From Musa acuminata AAA Group (taxonomy: Eukaryota > Streptophyta > Magnoliopsida > Zingiberales > Musaceae), in assembly GCF_036884655.1 (NCBI RefSeq), contig NC_088340.1:8682501-8746500 (forward strand): a stretch of DNA of 64,000 bases, written 5' to 3'. This document shows, in pieces, positions 45,440 to 58,100 of this stretch. The stretch's first letter is position 1. Each line of letters begins with the position of its first letter. Below the pieces are notes generated by a model. That model was given only the letters and a program-made list of their open reading frames with translations, did not search any database and was not told the origin of the DNA. The position numbers and the translations under genes were made by a program.

Positions 45440-47495
45440 TATTTGATATTTTCTTTAATTAATATAAGTGAATAGCCAAAAGGGACATAATTGAGTGAGG
45501 ATCTGGTGTGGTCATTATTTTTACTCTTGGATCCAATAAAATTTACAAATGATAGATATCTCAGTCAAAATATTGTATGATAATCATACAGCACTGAAAT
45601 AATAAAATTAGATGCATAAAAATGCATAGAAGCATGGATACTAAGTGATTAGGAAATTGTAAGATAATGGTTGTTTAGAGAAGCAGCTAGGATTGCTACC
45701 AGGAGGAAGCCTCGAGTGTATATTTCTGAAAATTCATGATCTGAATTTTGTAGATGTCAATTAAATGAAACATAAAATCTACTCCTAAAATCATAATTAC
45801 AATGTTGGTAAGTTGTCATGCTTTATTAATACTGTTATTATTGTAGGTTGTATGCTGAAACTCTGCTTGCGCATTCTTTCTAGTTTTTTTTTATTTCTGA
45901 CACTAAGGTTTTTTTCCTTCCCCTTGAATTTAGGTACCGTGGCAGATGACTTCTTAAACACGGACATATACATGTACTTAGATGACCCTTCTCTTTTGCC
46001 CCATTTTTATACTCCTGAGATCAGAAGGAGCAAGTGTAACGACCATTTTTGATAAAACATTTTATGTTTGTATCCCTGACAAATTATATTTATATATAGT
46101 AGTAGTTAGAGTACGTCCATAGAGTTAGTGGACTTGGGAAGTTTATGATTTTCTTCTTTGTTTATGTAAAGATACAAACACACATCCACTTTACATCTTA
46201 TGCTGAAAGAAGTTTGCAAGTTACATTTGGCTTCATGGTTGAAGTTCTTATCTAATCAATGATCACTATAAATTTTTGTCCCGCTTTAGGATGACAATAA
46301 GTTTAACCAATCCAACATTTTTATGCATGGGAATGGTTCTTGTTTCCTTACAAAACAGCCTCTATAAATTTTATCTGGTAAAATCTTATACTGGAAACTT
46401 TTAATGGAAAAAAAGAACTTAGGCCTTTTGTGTGGATGTTAACTTCTGATAAGCCACTTCTATTTCATGTTGGAAGAACTCCTAGCTATTTTTGTTCTTT
46501 ATCAACAATGTTGTTTAAAATGATTCTCCATCTCATGCATCTCTCATTATTTGGGATGTATGCCTCTGAGGTATGCCTTAACCTCTGTTTCAGATTGCAA
46601 AATTTGGTCAATCATACTTCAATGCATGAAAATGAATTTTATCAATGTTTATGCTTTCTCTCTTCTTTTAAAGTAATTTAGAAAGGAAGGGGGTTGAGGT
46701 AAGTTCTTAACAAATCTGTTTTTGTTAGTGGGTAGGAACTAAAAAAAAAGTAAAATATAATTCATTTACCTAAGGTATTTATTGTATATAAAAATAGTTT
46801 ATTTAGTTCCTTCTTTCTTAATTGACATGGAAATCATGAAATTGTTAATTTGATTCCTTGTTTCTCCATTGACATGGAAAATCATGAAGCCTCCCTACTT
46901 TTTTCCCCCTTTCTTTTTGGTTGTCTTAGCCAAACAATGAACCAAAAAGAACAAAAAAATGGTCTCCACAACATAGCTCCTTGTTTTCCCATACTAGAAA
47001 TTAGTTGTATTTTGTGAACGAAGAACCCTGTGGTATTTTTCTGTTTTCATTTTCCGTTTAGTTTTGTACAAACAGTATGTAGACTCTAATGCTTTGCATT
47101 TGCAACATAGAATTCCATATCATGTCATGGTAAGAACTTTGTTATTTGAAGAAATTAGAGTATGAATCCATGCACCTTTAGGTTTCTTCATGTTGATTTG
47201 CAAAATCACTTGTATAATTTCATTTTGAGAAGATATTGATACATGAGAGAGTAGATGAGAACTACTAGATAACATTCTCAACAATAAAACTAGTTCCTCT
47301 AGCATAGTTACATTATATATAAACAGACAGCAACACTAATGTAAATATTGGTAAGGAACAAGCACATCAGAACTCTTTGATACACTGCACTTATGACACT
47401 AGTTATTTAAACTTTGAAGAGGTAAGATCCATGTAGTGATGGTTACTCCAAATCATAGGGCATATTGGTGTGGAACTCTTCTCGTGTGCAGTTGC
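45440..47495. other. AT-rich spacer with one orphan exon-like frame
   Basis: Between 45934 and 46052 (+) a frame after the acceptor-like TTGAATTTAG reads TVADDFLNTDIYMYLDDPSL and on to a stop, with protein-like composition but no family match and no supported partner exon. The rest is AT-rich. The 3' flank of the C2H2 gene lies left of 47496. Confidence 0.35.
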
Positions 47496-48407
47496 TTAAA
47501 TTGGATCATTTCTGGTCTGGAATTCTTCAAAATCATCATTTATTGGTTCTTGCTCAACACCTTCATTCTTGTAGTTGTACCTGTTAAGGACCTCACAGAT
47601 GCTTTCCTTGGATTCTTTAATAACGTTCGATTTCATTGGTGTGTGCATCTTAGCCTCTGTTTCTTTGTTCATCGACTTGATCTGTGGCTCAATCTTAGTC
47701 TTCTTTGATTTCACTGGGTCTAATTCTACTGCTATCACACCCTTTCCCTTCCTTACCTTACTATGATAGCTCATATGGCCCCCAAAGGCTTGCGCACTCT
47801 GGAACCACACTCGACATGGCTCACATTTGTAAACACGTTTGACCTTCACCAAACTTTCTAATGGATTCAGGATTGACTTACTCCAAGTGGGATTATAAGA
47901 GTTACCAATATTGTCTATGTGACCTAGATTTGGATCAAGGTATTTCATGTCTGATGTTTGGGCCACAAAAGTAGAGCTTTGAGTGCCAAATTTGGGAGCA
48001 TTGTGTTGTGTCTCAATGGGTGTGCTAAGGTTAGGGCTTGGAATTGGGAAAAGGAGTGACATGCTAGCAGGATCTTCAACACTAGGCATTCGGTATATAA
48101 AGGGTCCGATCGATCCAGATTCAAAATTGGTACCAACTGAAGTTAGGTTATTTGGAGTGGGGGGGAACATGAAAGATTCAATCGTTGTTGGGGGTGTTTC
48201 ATCATAGGTTTTGGAATGCTGTACAGATGATTGTTGATTCTCCATGGGAGGTTGAGCGAACAGGTCAATAGGATGAGAGGAAGAATCAGTTGGAACGCTG
48301 GAAATATTACTTCTCTGAAGCGGTGAACATGCCTTCGTAGGGAGGTGAGATTGATGAGTCACTAAGAGTGGCCGATGGGGTTTCCTTCGATGTATAAAAG
48401 ATTTCAT
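47496..48407 (-). CDS. Single-finger C2H2 zinc-finger protein with QAFGGH motif (303 aa)
   Basis: Plant-specific C2H2 transcription factor; such proteins bind short DNA sites and many act as repressors in stress or development. Intronless, ATG at 48407 (MKSFIHRRKP). One finger lies at about residues 194-214: YKCEPCRVWFQSAQAFGGH followed by MSYH, i.e. C-x2-C-x12-H-x3-H with the diagnostic QAFGGH helix, preceded by KVKRV and followed by KVRKGKG. The N-terminal ~190 residues are Pro/Ser/Asn-rich and disordered-looking; the C-terminal part is Lys/Glu-rich with a basic KSKKTK. No EAR motif (LxLxL) is evident. The exact subfamily cannot be fixed from the sequence alone. Confidence 0.88.
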   Translation of the reverse strand: MKSFIHRRKPHRPLLVTHQSHLPTKACSPLQRSNISSVPTDSSSHPIDLFAQPPMENQQSSVQHSKTYDETPPTTIESFMFPPTPNNLTSVGTNFESGSIGPFIYRMPSVEDPASMSLLFPIPSPNLSTPIETQHNAPKFGTQSSTFVAQTSDMKYLDPNLGHIDNIGNSYNPTWSKSILNPLESLVKVKRVYKCEPCRVWFQSAQAFGGHMSYHSKVRKGKGVIAVELDPVKSKKTKIEPQIKSMNKETEAKMHTPMKSNVIKESKESICEVLNRYNYKNEGVEQEPINDDFEEFQTRNDPI

Positions 48408-51400
48408 TGGATGGCTTTAATTATATAAGGATATTGGATCCAAGGCGATCAATGAAGAAAGGAAGGGAGAAACGTGAAAGCAAGAAAAGAAGGAAATCTT
48501 TCGATGATACACTCAAGATATGGTTCATTGCATGGTTGGCTTTACTGGGTGTTAAGAGGAGAAGTGAACGAAAAAGGATCAGAATTAAATTATTTTCGAC
48601 AAGGATCTGCGATCATGTCAGAAATCTCAGAAAGGTGTGCAAACATGGAAGAATTATTTTTTGTTGTCGTTTTTTAGCATACATATAATAGACATGGTCT
48701 CTCTGCTCTCCTTTTAGGGGGTCATGTTTTTATTCGAAGCCACAAGCATAATTTCTTTGTAAATTTGGAAGAGCTTGAACATTATCAGTAAGCGGATATC
48801 ATGGAAAATTAACTCCCTAAGTTTGAAAACAGCCACAGTATTTATTTACATAGTAGAATTATTTAAAAAGCTGGAGATATAGAACACATTAATAAAAAAA
48901 TATAGTTCCACTAGCCTTTACATTTTCTTTTCATGGTGTAGAAATATTGAATTTACATTCCTGATAATTGATCATGTCAACATAACACACTTAAATAGAA
49001 TAATACTTCCAACTACTGAATGCACAAGAAAAGTTATCTTTAACTACACAATATATTAGCTGAATAAGAAGATACTTGAAAAAATGGTTCCATGATCACA
49101 ATTTATTCAGTGCATTTCAAGTTGTTGAGCTAAACCAGTTTTGTCTTTCTATAGTTACTTTTTGACAATGTAACACTGGTGAAAAATACAATATTTTAAG
49201 ACAAAATAGCCTACATTGAGTGGTTCTAATTTGTTATTTTAAGGAGTCTCTCTTTATTATAGATTAGATTTGTCTTTATTTTTTAATTTTGTAAAACACA
49301 CTTTCTGTTCTCTCCACATAAATATTGATATTCTTTTCTTGTATAAGACAATTATTCTGGTGGTATAGACTTGAAATAAAGAGTAAAAGAAGCCTTTATT
49401 ACCACATCAACTCACCAATAGTTGTCCCATCTTGTAGAATTGCCAAACATCAACTGCATGTTGCTTCCATGCATAAATGATATTTGATGTTACAATTATG
49501 TTATAAAATTGTCTTTTAATCTAAAGGGCATATGATGATCATGGAAATTCCTGATACTCGTTTCCAATCTACTTACTCTTCTTTTAAACTATGAACTTCA
49601 CTTTTGTGGCAATTAAGTTGATTTTAGAAATTCATTAATCAATGACAATAATGACTGCTAGTATTAAGTTATTTAGAAATTCATTAGTCAACATGAGATG
49701 GTGCTTTATTAAGTCCTATCGGTCTTCAGTTTTATGAATTGAATATAAGTATGGTTCACTTGTGGTTTAAAGTGCGACATTTAATTTCATACAAACTTAT
49801 TACATTATAGAATTTCCTTAAATATAAACATGCCTATATCAAAATTTACGTATAGAAAACCCATCACCACGTAGGTGTGGAGAGAGAGAGAGAGACAGAG
49901 AGTGAGAGATCCAAACATTGATATTTGGCACGATTTGATTTCTTGACTTGGATGCTGATTTTGCTGTCTAGTATACATTTGAGAAATTTCTAAAATGCCT
50001 CACAATGTGAGGAATTTTAAATTTTGTTTTCATTTTTACCATTGCTAATACTTTCTCTTTCTTTTTCGTACTATTGAATTTAGTTTGAAAGTGCAAAATA
50101 TAAAATTAATGTATGGTTTCTGAACTTAACTTCACCTGTACATGGCTTACATGTGTAAAATGTAATATTAATATATAATTTTTTATGTTTGTATATATTT
50201 ATATCATCTAACCAATAGAAAATAATAACATAATCTGCTTAAGATTTATACATATAAAATGAACATGCATGTCATATATGTCATATTTTAAAATCATCAT
50301 CATAAGACAATTAGCAATAAATATCTTATTCTATAACTTCCAAATGTAATCCTACAATGCAGCATAGGCAAAATAAAAAAAAAAATTGATATCAAAATAA
50401 TTTAAAATATTTGTATATACATATAAAAAAAACATAATAAATAAATAATATAATTACTTAATTATAATAATTATATATTATATAATTAATTATATATAAT
50501 TATATAACTAATATATAATTATATAATTAATATAATATATTATGTCTTCAATCATCATCTTTTGTGTAATTTTTTATATTACGATTCTCTAGTTATCATT
50601 TTGATCTATATTTTATTTTATTTTTGTTTTTTGTTTGGTTCACTGGTTCTTCTGTGGGATCGAATATAACAATTAAATTATATATTTGATATAAAATTTA
50701 AAATATTATACTTATATTATGTATATATTTAAGGGTGTCAGCTAATTTAAGTATCTTATTATGTCACATGAGAAATGATATCAAGTCCAATCTAATATTA
50801 GACATAATAAGAGCTTAGTAGAAAAGAGTTAATACAATCAAATGAGCTTGTAATACTCTAGTCTAGTACCGCATCAATAGAACATAAATATTTGAATTAA
50901 CTTACAAGAGTTTGATGAAAACATTATTGCCAGTAACTCTAGTCCTTACATGCATAGATTAATTCTAATCAATGTTAGACACCTACAAGGATGACAAACC
51001 CCTAAATGTAAGAGATTGTAATACCTCAATTTAATCCCACATCAAAAGTCGATGAAGAATTAAATGAAGTTAATATCCCTATTTTAGTTTCATATTCATA
51101 GTTGATAAATTAAATCTTGATTAGCATGCTTTTATAACGATTCACTTGAGAACAGCCATGTTATTTTTAATAAATTTATTGGTTTCATTAGTCAGCCAAT
51201 TTTACAATCAGATCAGGAGGGGATAATATGATCATATGCAACTTTTGCAGACTATACATCATCTTACTTATGCTATTTCTGAAAAGAATTGCAATAATTA
51301 TGCTAATATATAATTTTGGGCTCATTGAGGATACGCCAACAAACAAATTTATGGCTATAACGAGGGGAGAAAGCAAATTAAAAGTCAAAACAGAAACATA

Positions 51401-51705
51401 CAACAGTAACAGACGACCCTGAGAAAGACCCAGAAGTCATGTGGCGACAAACAATATGCTAAGAAAGAAGCTGAGGACATGAAAGCAAGAATCTACCGAC
51501 TTTTACAGGAATAACAGCTGGTTGTTGGAAAAAGAATTGCCCGACTATCGACAGGATATGTGGTCATCATACATCAATCGCTACTTCTTCTTTCACTATG
51601 AAAGCTTTTGCGGTCTCCAAGTCAATCAAAGCATCTATACTGTCATGGAGAAGTCTATCAGCCATAGAAGCTGCCTGGTCACAGATCGAGACATCATAGA
51701 TTGGA
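48408..51705. other. AT-rich intergenic DNA, no gene seen
   Basis: Strongly AT-rich with runs such as 50440-50540 (TA/TTAA-rich, potentially self-complementary) and a GA tract at 49879-49910. No coding sequence recognised. Confidence 0.55.
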
Positions 51706-51708
51706 AAT

Positions 51709-51716
51709 TGACGTCA
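51709..51716. promoter_or_regulatory. TGACGTCA palindrome upstream of the WAK gene
   Basis: A perfect 8-bp TGACGTCA (C-box/CRE, containing TGACG on both strands) lies 415 bp upstream of the WAK ATG. bZIP factors, including the TGA class, bind such sites. Function here is inference. Confidence 0.4.
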
Positions 51717-51889
51717 TAGAGAGGACGGAAAAAAGAATCGGCCCTCACCAAGAAAACTTTTTATTTCTGATGTTGCATAGGACTGCATCATCGTTTGAGA
51801 AACCGAGCGCTATTTCTTGCTGACTTGGCTCGAGACTGGGGATTGTACAGGTGGTAGGAGAGGTCACCTCTGGATGCATATGCCATCGG

Positions 51890-52045
51890 TTGACCCAAGT
51901 CAAGAATATAAAGTCAGAATATGATGCATTTTCCGAAAAACCAGAGTCATTTTCGTGTCGGAACCCACAATTTTTGGGATGACTGAGTCAACCAAAGCAT
52001 CTTTCATGATTGACTGAAAGGCAGCAGGGTCTCTAAGTCGGTCAA
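51890..52045. promoter_or_regulatory. Cluster of five W-boxes in the WAK promoter
   Basis: TTGAC(C/T) cores occur at 51890-51895 (+), 51898-51903 (-), 51986-51991 (-), 52010-52015 (+) and 52040-52045 (-), all within 156 bp and 85-240 bp upstream of the ATG. W-boxes are WRKY-binding elements typical of pathogen-inducible genes. The count is directly visible; inducibility is inferred. Confidence 0.6.
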
Positions 52046-52130
52046 CGAAGAAAAAAGCTTCACTTCCTTAAAGTGGTGCTGGTTCATCGGCTTCTATCCT
52101 GAGAGCCTCGGCGACTCGGGAAGAATCAAA

Positions 52131-55100
52131 ATGGAAGCTGTTTTGGTTCATCGGCTGTTTCAGCTTCTTTCCATTATTCTACTGCTGCTGTTGCCGCATC
52201 TGACAGGTGCAGCGGCATCTGCAGCCTCACTGAGAGGCGGTTGCCCAGAAAAATGCGGGGATGTTGAAATCCCCTACCCATTCGGCATCGGCCCCAACTG
52301 CTCCATGGAAGGCTTTGCACTGACTTGCAACATGACTGATGCTGGTGTCAGGAAACCTTTCTTCTTCAATGTCGAGATCATCGACATCTCGTTGCAGCTG
52401 GGCCAAGCACGCATGTTGAACCACATATCGCAGCAGTGTTATCATGCGAGCAACAGGTCCAGTACGTACAATGACTGGATTCTGAATTTGGATAACACAC
52501 CATATAGATTCTCCGATGTCCACAACATGTTCACGGTCATCGGCTGCAACACGCTTGCCTATATCCAAAGCTTCCGAACCAACTACCAGAGTGGTTGTGT
52601 GTCCATGTGCCAGAACGAGCTGAGCCTAGTAAATGGCTCGTGTTCAGGCATCGGCTGCTGCCAAACCTCCATCCCAAAGAACCTTACATACTACAAGGTC
52701 TCGTTTGATGAAAAATTCAACAACTTGCAGGTTTGGAACTTCAGCCCTTGCAGCTATGCTGTGCTGCTGGAGGCAGATTGGTTTAGGTTTCGCACGTCTT
52801 ACATCACTACCTATCAATTCTGGAACTACAGCAATAGCAGGGTGCCGATGGTGGTGGATTGGGCAATCGGAAATGAGACATGTCAGGCAGCAAAGCTCAA
52901 CAAAACCTCTTATGCTTGCAGAAGTGCAAACAGTGAGTGTTTCGACTCCTCCAATGGTCCTGGATATCTTTGTTATTGTTTAAGTGGCTACCAAGGGAAC
53001 CCCTATCTCCTTGATGGATGCAAAGGTCTATTGCTTATCCCACTCTCCTCTCTTTCTGAGTTCCATTTGACTTTTCATGGTTGGATCTGATATTGCAATC
53101 ACACTCCATTTGTAGACATCGATGAATGTGTTGATAAAGATCAATATCCGTGCCAAGGCATCTGCCAGAACACGAATGGTAGCTACAATTGTTCCTGCCC
53201 ACCGGGCACACATGGCAACCCCTTCGCTGGAACTTGCACATCAAACCGGAAACTTCCCTTGGCAGCAAAAGCGATTCTAGGTGAGAGTCCCTCTTCCACC
53301 ATGATTCTAATTTGTCTTGTCCAACGAATATCTTGCCATATCTGATGCCTATTCCTTCAAATCATCCATTTCCCTTCACTTTTTATTCCTTCAAATCCGT
53401 CTACTATCTGCAATTTAGGTTAGGCATCTTGTTCTGATCCATTCAAGAAGGTATTTTTGCCATGAACAATCAGCAATGCATTTAATTCAGAAATGACAAT
53501 AGGAGATACTCTTGTTAACTTCTGCAGCCTATGTGAACTTCTTATGACTGCTAGTCTCCATGCAGATCTCTCCTAAAAGGTCCTTGGTCCAATGAATTGA
53601 GAACTTTGCCATTGTTCTCATATAATGAGGTAGTGGCAAATTCCTTCAAACAACAAAATATCTCTTTCTGCAGTCTAGGGGTTGTGTGATTTATTTTTTT
53701 CCCCCAATAATGTCCAAACTGAGTGGAGATATTCTATAAGATATATCCTGGAGATCTATAATTCTTGTCTCTGAATATGCTTTCACAATAGGCCCTGGAT
53801 AAATTGCAGAAGTACAAACAAGCACAAATAACTTCATGTCTTGCCTTCTATTTTTAATAACCATTAAACCCAAAGGTTATCTATGAAACACATAATTTTC
53901 ATTTCTCTTTGTTGGTTTTATCTGGCCCGAGAACTTAATAATTACATATTCATTGATATGCAGGCACCTCCAGCAGTATAGCCTTTCTATCATTATGTAG
54001 TATGTGCATCTATATGATTTATGAAAGAAGAAAATTTGCCAAAGTTAAAGAAAGATATTTTAAGGAGCACGGAGGTTGGATTTTGATGGAAGAGATCAAA
54101 GAAAAACAAGGTCATGCATTCAAGATATTCACGAGCAAAGAATTAGAGAAGGCGACCAATAAGTTTGGTAACAACCAAGTCCTTGGGAGGGGAGGACATG
54201 GAACAGTTTACAAAGGAGTTTTGGAGGATGACCGCATTGTTGCCATTAAGAAACCTAAATTTATAAATGAGACCAGCAAAAATGAATTTGGAAAGGAAAT
54301 GTTCATTCTATCACAGATCAACCACAAGAACATAGTTAAGCTGTTGGGTTGTTGTCTGGAAGTGGAGGTCCCAATCCTAGTCTATGAGTTCGTTCCCAAT
54401 GGGACCCTGTTTCAATTTGTCCATGAGAATAAGAATACATATCCCATTTCCTTGGGTGCCCGCCTACAAATTGCTTATGAGTCAGCTGATGCTCTGGCCT
54501 ATTTGCATTCATCAGCTTCACCTCCGATCATTCATGGAGATGTGAAGTCCTCTAACATACTTTTAGATGAAAATTACATGGCAAAAGTTTCTGATTTTGG
54601 CGCTTCAAAGCTAGTGCCGCAGGATGAGGATCAGATTGCTACCCTGGTGCAAGGGACTTATGGTTACTTAGATCCTGAGTACCTCCAAACATGCCAATTA
54701 ACAGATAAAAGTGACGTTTATAGTTTTGGTGTAGTTCTACTAGAGCTGCTGACCGGTAAGAAGGCGGTTTCTTTCAAAGGATCTGAAGAAGAGAGGAGCC
54801 TCGCAGCAAGTTTCATGTTGGCCATGAAGGAGAACCGCCTTCTTGATGTCTTGGACAACCAGGTGAAAAATGAAGGGGATATGGAACTGATACAAGAAAT
54901 TAGCGAGCTTGCAAGACAATGCTTGGACATTAAGGGAGAAGAAAGGCCAACAATGAAAGAAGTGGTGGAAGAGCTAGGCAAATTGAGAAAAGTCATGCAG
55001 CATCCATGGGTACCAAACAACACTGAGGAGGTTGAGAGCTTGCTTGGTGAATCATCAAATGATCACGGAATAAATTATCATGGGACAGAAACAACTACCT

Positions 55101-55150
55101 GCTACAATTCTGAGAAAAGACTGGCATCAAACATCGAATCTGGAAGGTAA
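52131..55150 (+). CDS. Wall-associated receptor-like kinase (WAK), complete, 3 exons
   Basis: Plasma-membrane receptor kinase whose ectodomain binds pectin/oligogalacturonides in this family. Exons 52131-53025, 53116-53280 and 53964-55150 join in phase to 748 aa. Signal peptide with [13 protein letters not shown] (about 1-28); GUB_WAK-type galacturonan-binding start [20 protein letters not shown] (38-57); Cys-rich EGF-like end of exon 1 ([19 protein letters not shown]); calcium-type [12 protein letters not shown]...[11 protein letters not shown] in exon 2; a transmembrane segment around 350-373 ([20 protein letters not shown]); kinase with P-loop LGRGGHG (427-433), K449 in VAIKK, catalytic HGD (544-546) where many kinases have HRD, DFG (564-566) and PE in DPEYLQT (591-592). 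Three-exon structure is typical of WAKs. The HGD form makes it a non-RD kinase. Confidence 0.95.
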
Positions 55151-58100
55151 ATTTACAGAACCCCTCGTTCTTTTTTTTTTTTGTGTGTTCCTTAGAGTGC
55201 ATCTTAAATAAACACTGGTCATAAGTGTGCCTGTGATTGTATGTTTATGTGAGTGAGTGCGAAAGGGAGGAATATTTCTTTCCCTACTGCTACTGAATAA
55301 TGTTGTATGTAATAAATGATTCTCTAGAATACTATTATTGGAAAACTTTGTGAAATAAATCTCTACACCAGAATGATAATATTCTTGTCTTTATTACCCT
55401 ACTTCCAACCATGATTGATTGTTCATTAACAAGGAATGGATAAACAATATCATGTCAACCATTCTCAATCAAAAAACCTACAAATTGTTGAGTTTCTATC
55501 ACTATAACTATATCTAACACGTTGATTCTAGATTCAGCTATTGAGAGTAAAGTGACAAAATTAGACTCCATGAGTGATGTAGAATCCCCTTTCCCTTTTT
55601 CCTAGCCAAAAGTTAGGTTGATGATCTGTTAATCACAGTGTTCATATGTATCTCCTAAATCCTTGGAAAAGAAGACTATTAGATAGCAAAAAACAATGCT
55701 CATCCATCTAGGTATAGAATTGTAGCACAAGCAATTGGCCATGATTAAGAAATTACTAATAATGTTAGGTTTTCTTACCATAAGCTGTAGCCGACATGTG
55801 CACCTCGCTGTGTAGAAGTGGCAGCATCTGATGGCTCTTGGCTTCACGTTTGTGCCGCGATTCGAAACTGTAAGCCGATGAGAGGGAAGAGAGTTGAGGG
55901 AAGGGCGGCGAGGGCAATAGGGAGTCGAGGGAAGAGAGAGAGGGAGGACTAGGAAAAGGCCTTGTGGTAGCAACTGCATCGTGAAATGGAAACAGAGAAG
56001 TGTGTTTATGGTGGTCGATGTGTATATATAAAGCTTATGTTTCACGTAAAGAAGCCCATGGTCTTTATCAATCTGTTGGAGATTGGAGACGTTGAGTCGG
56101 TCCACCTCAACTCGAGCTCTGTTGAAGGCCGTGACTGAGTTGGTTCGTTCTGTTGTATTGTTTCTGAAGCGGTTAGGGATAGCAATTGGTTGGGTCGGCG
56201 GGTGGGTGGGACTTGAGGCGGAAACGATTTAAAACAGTATATTATTATTTTTTATAATATTTATTTTTTTTATTTTTTTTATAATATTATTTATTTATTT
56301 TTTATATCTTTGAATTATTCGTTTGTAAAGGACATGCCTGTATTTCTTTCTTCTTTTTTTTTCTTCTTCTCTTTTTATCTTCGTCATCGTCAAATTTTTA
56401 TTATTTTTCTTCTTTTTCCCTTGAAAGGATAGTATCAAAGAAGTCAGAAGTGAAATTGTAGTGTAAACTAAGGGACGATAATTGATGATGAGTATAAACT
56501 CAAGAGCGGTAATCAACAGAGAGCACGAGCTGAGAATCGACAATCAATGATAAGGAGAGTTAGGGAGTGTCGAGGGAGATAGGATGCATAGGTGATAAAC
56601 ACAAGAGATGTGAGGAAGGGAATAATAAGTAAAATCAAAATTAAAAGGGTTGTAAATAAAATTTTATTATTTTATTAATTTTTTTAAGGGATTATGAATA
56701 ATAAGATGTTGTCAATAATAAACAAAAGGAACTCTAAATAGTAAACTCCTTTAAAATATAATACCATCCCAACCTTGGATGTAAATTATTTTTTATTAAA
56801 AAATATCTTTTCTAGATTAATTTTAAATAGTTTTAAAATTATCTTTTAAAATTTTTAAAGAATTTTACTATATTCATTTTTGATACGGGAATGGTAATTG
56901 ATCGTCACTTCAGCATTACATGATTAACAGAAGTCCAACACCTTAGCACCACGAGGATGCCATAGGATTGACACACTACTAACACCTTAGCACCACGAGG
57001 ATGCCACAGGATTGACACACTACCAACCCATATCCAACAAGTTGTTAGCATGTGTTGATAGTGTGTCAATATGATTAACACATGATTAACTATAACCAAA
57101 TCAAATCATATAACCAAATCAAATCAATTGTAATTGTCTTCCAAATTCAGTGTGCCACAATGGTAAGATTGTAATTAAGCCTGAGAGCAATGAACGCATA
57201 ATTACTCTTCATGATTATTGATGGTCTTGAGAGTATCCTTATAGCCCACTATAAAAAGGGATTCCCCAAGTGCCTTATCCCACAAATTAAAATTTTCTTT
57301 AAGAGCTAATCTGAATTGTTTAAATCATAAGTTAATCAACTTAAACATTAGAGGAACATGATTGAGAACACTCCTGACTTAATTTTATAGGGTTGATATC
57401 TTCAAAGTTGAAAGAAACTAGGATCGAACTTAGACTGACTCGAGAAGAAATCTCAGTTGGTTAATAAAAAAATAAATAATTTTTATAAGAGTAAAATTAT
57501 TTTTTCATGATTTAACATATAGAGACTAATAAAAACGATAATATTGGCACCACCATAAAATTTATCACATTAGGTCTTGATTGCTATCCCCCTTGATAGG
57601 AAAAAAAAAACTATGTAGAGATAGTTGTGCCTACATCTTTGGCGACTGAGATAGCTGTGCCTATAATATCAACAGTGGCTGTGTGACGACATCAGTTACG
57701 TCAATGGACGTTATGCTCGCTCAAAGGTTGTGTCATGTCATTGACAAACATGTTGTCGATCACCTTAATAGAATTATATCACCCAAATGCTCAAAACTAA
57801 CGATTAAACCATATTATGATATATCTATGATTGGCTTAACCATCTAACCATAAACATTTATAACTGATTATTATAAATAATCGATCATCTTCTTTCTTCT
57901 AATCAATTAGAACCTCCTAAAACCACTAAAACATTTATATCTTCTATCTTGACATCGGAGTAGTCAAGACTTAACTGATTTCGATCTTTTGCATGTGTCT
58001 CGATGGCGTATTGGAAGATAGAGTGCTCCACATCGATATCTCTATCTCTATTCCATATTTGTAGATCTTTTCTCGGTACAATTTCTCGATATCTCGGGAT

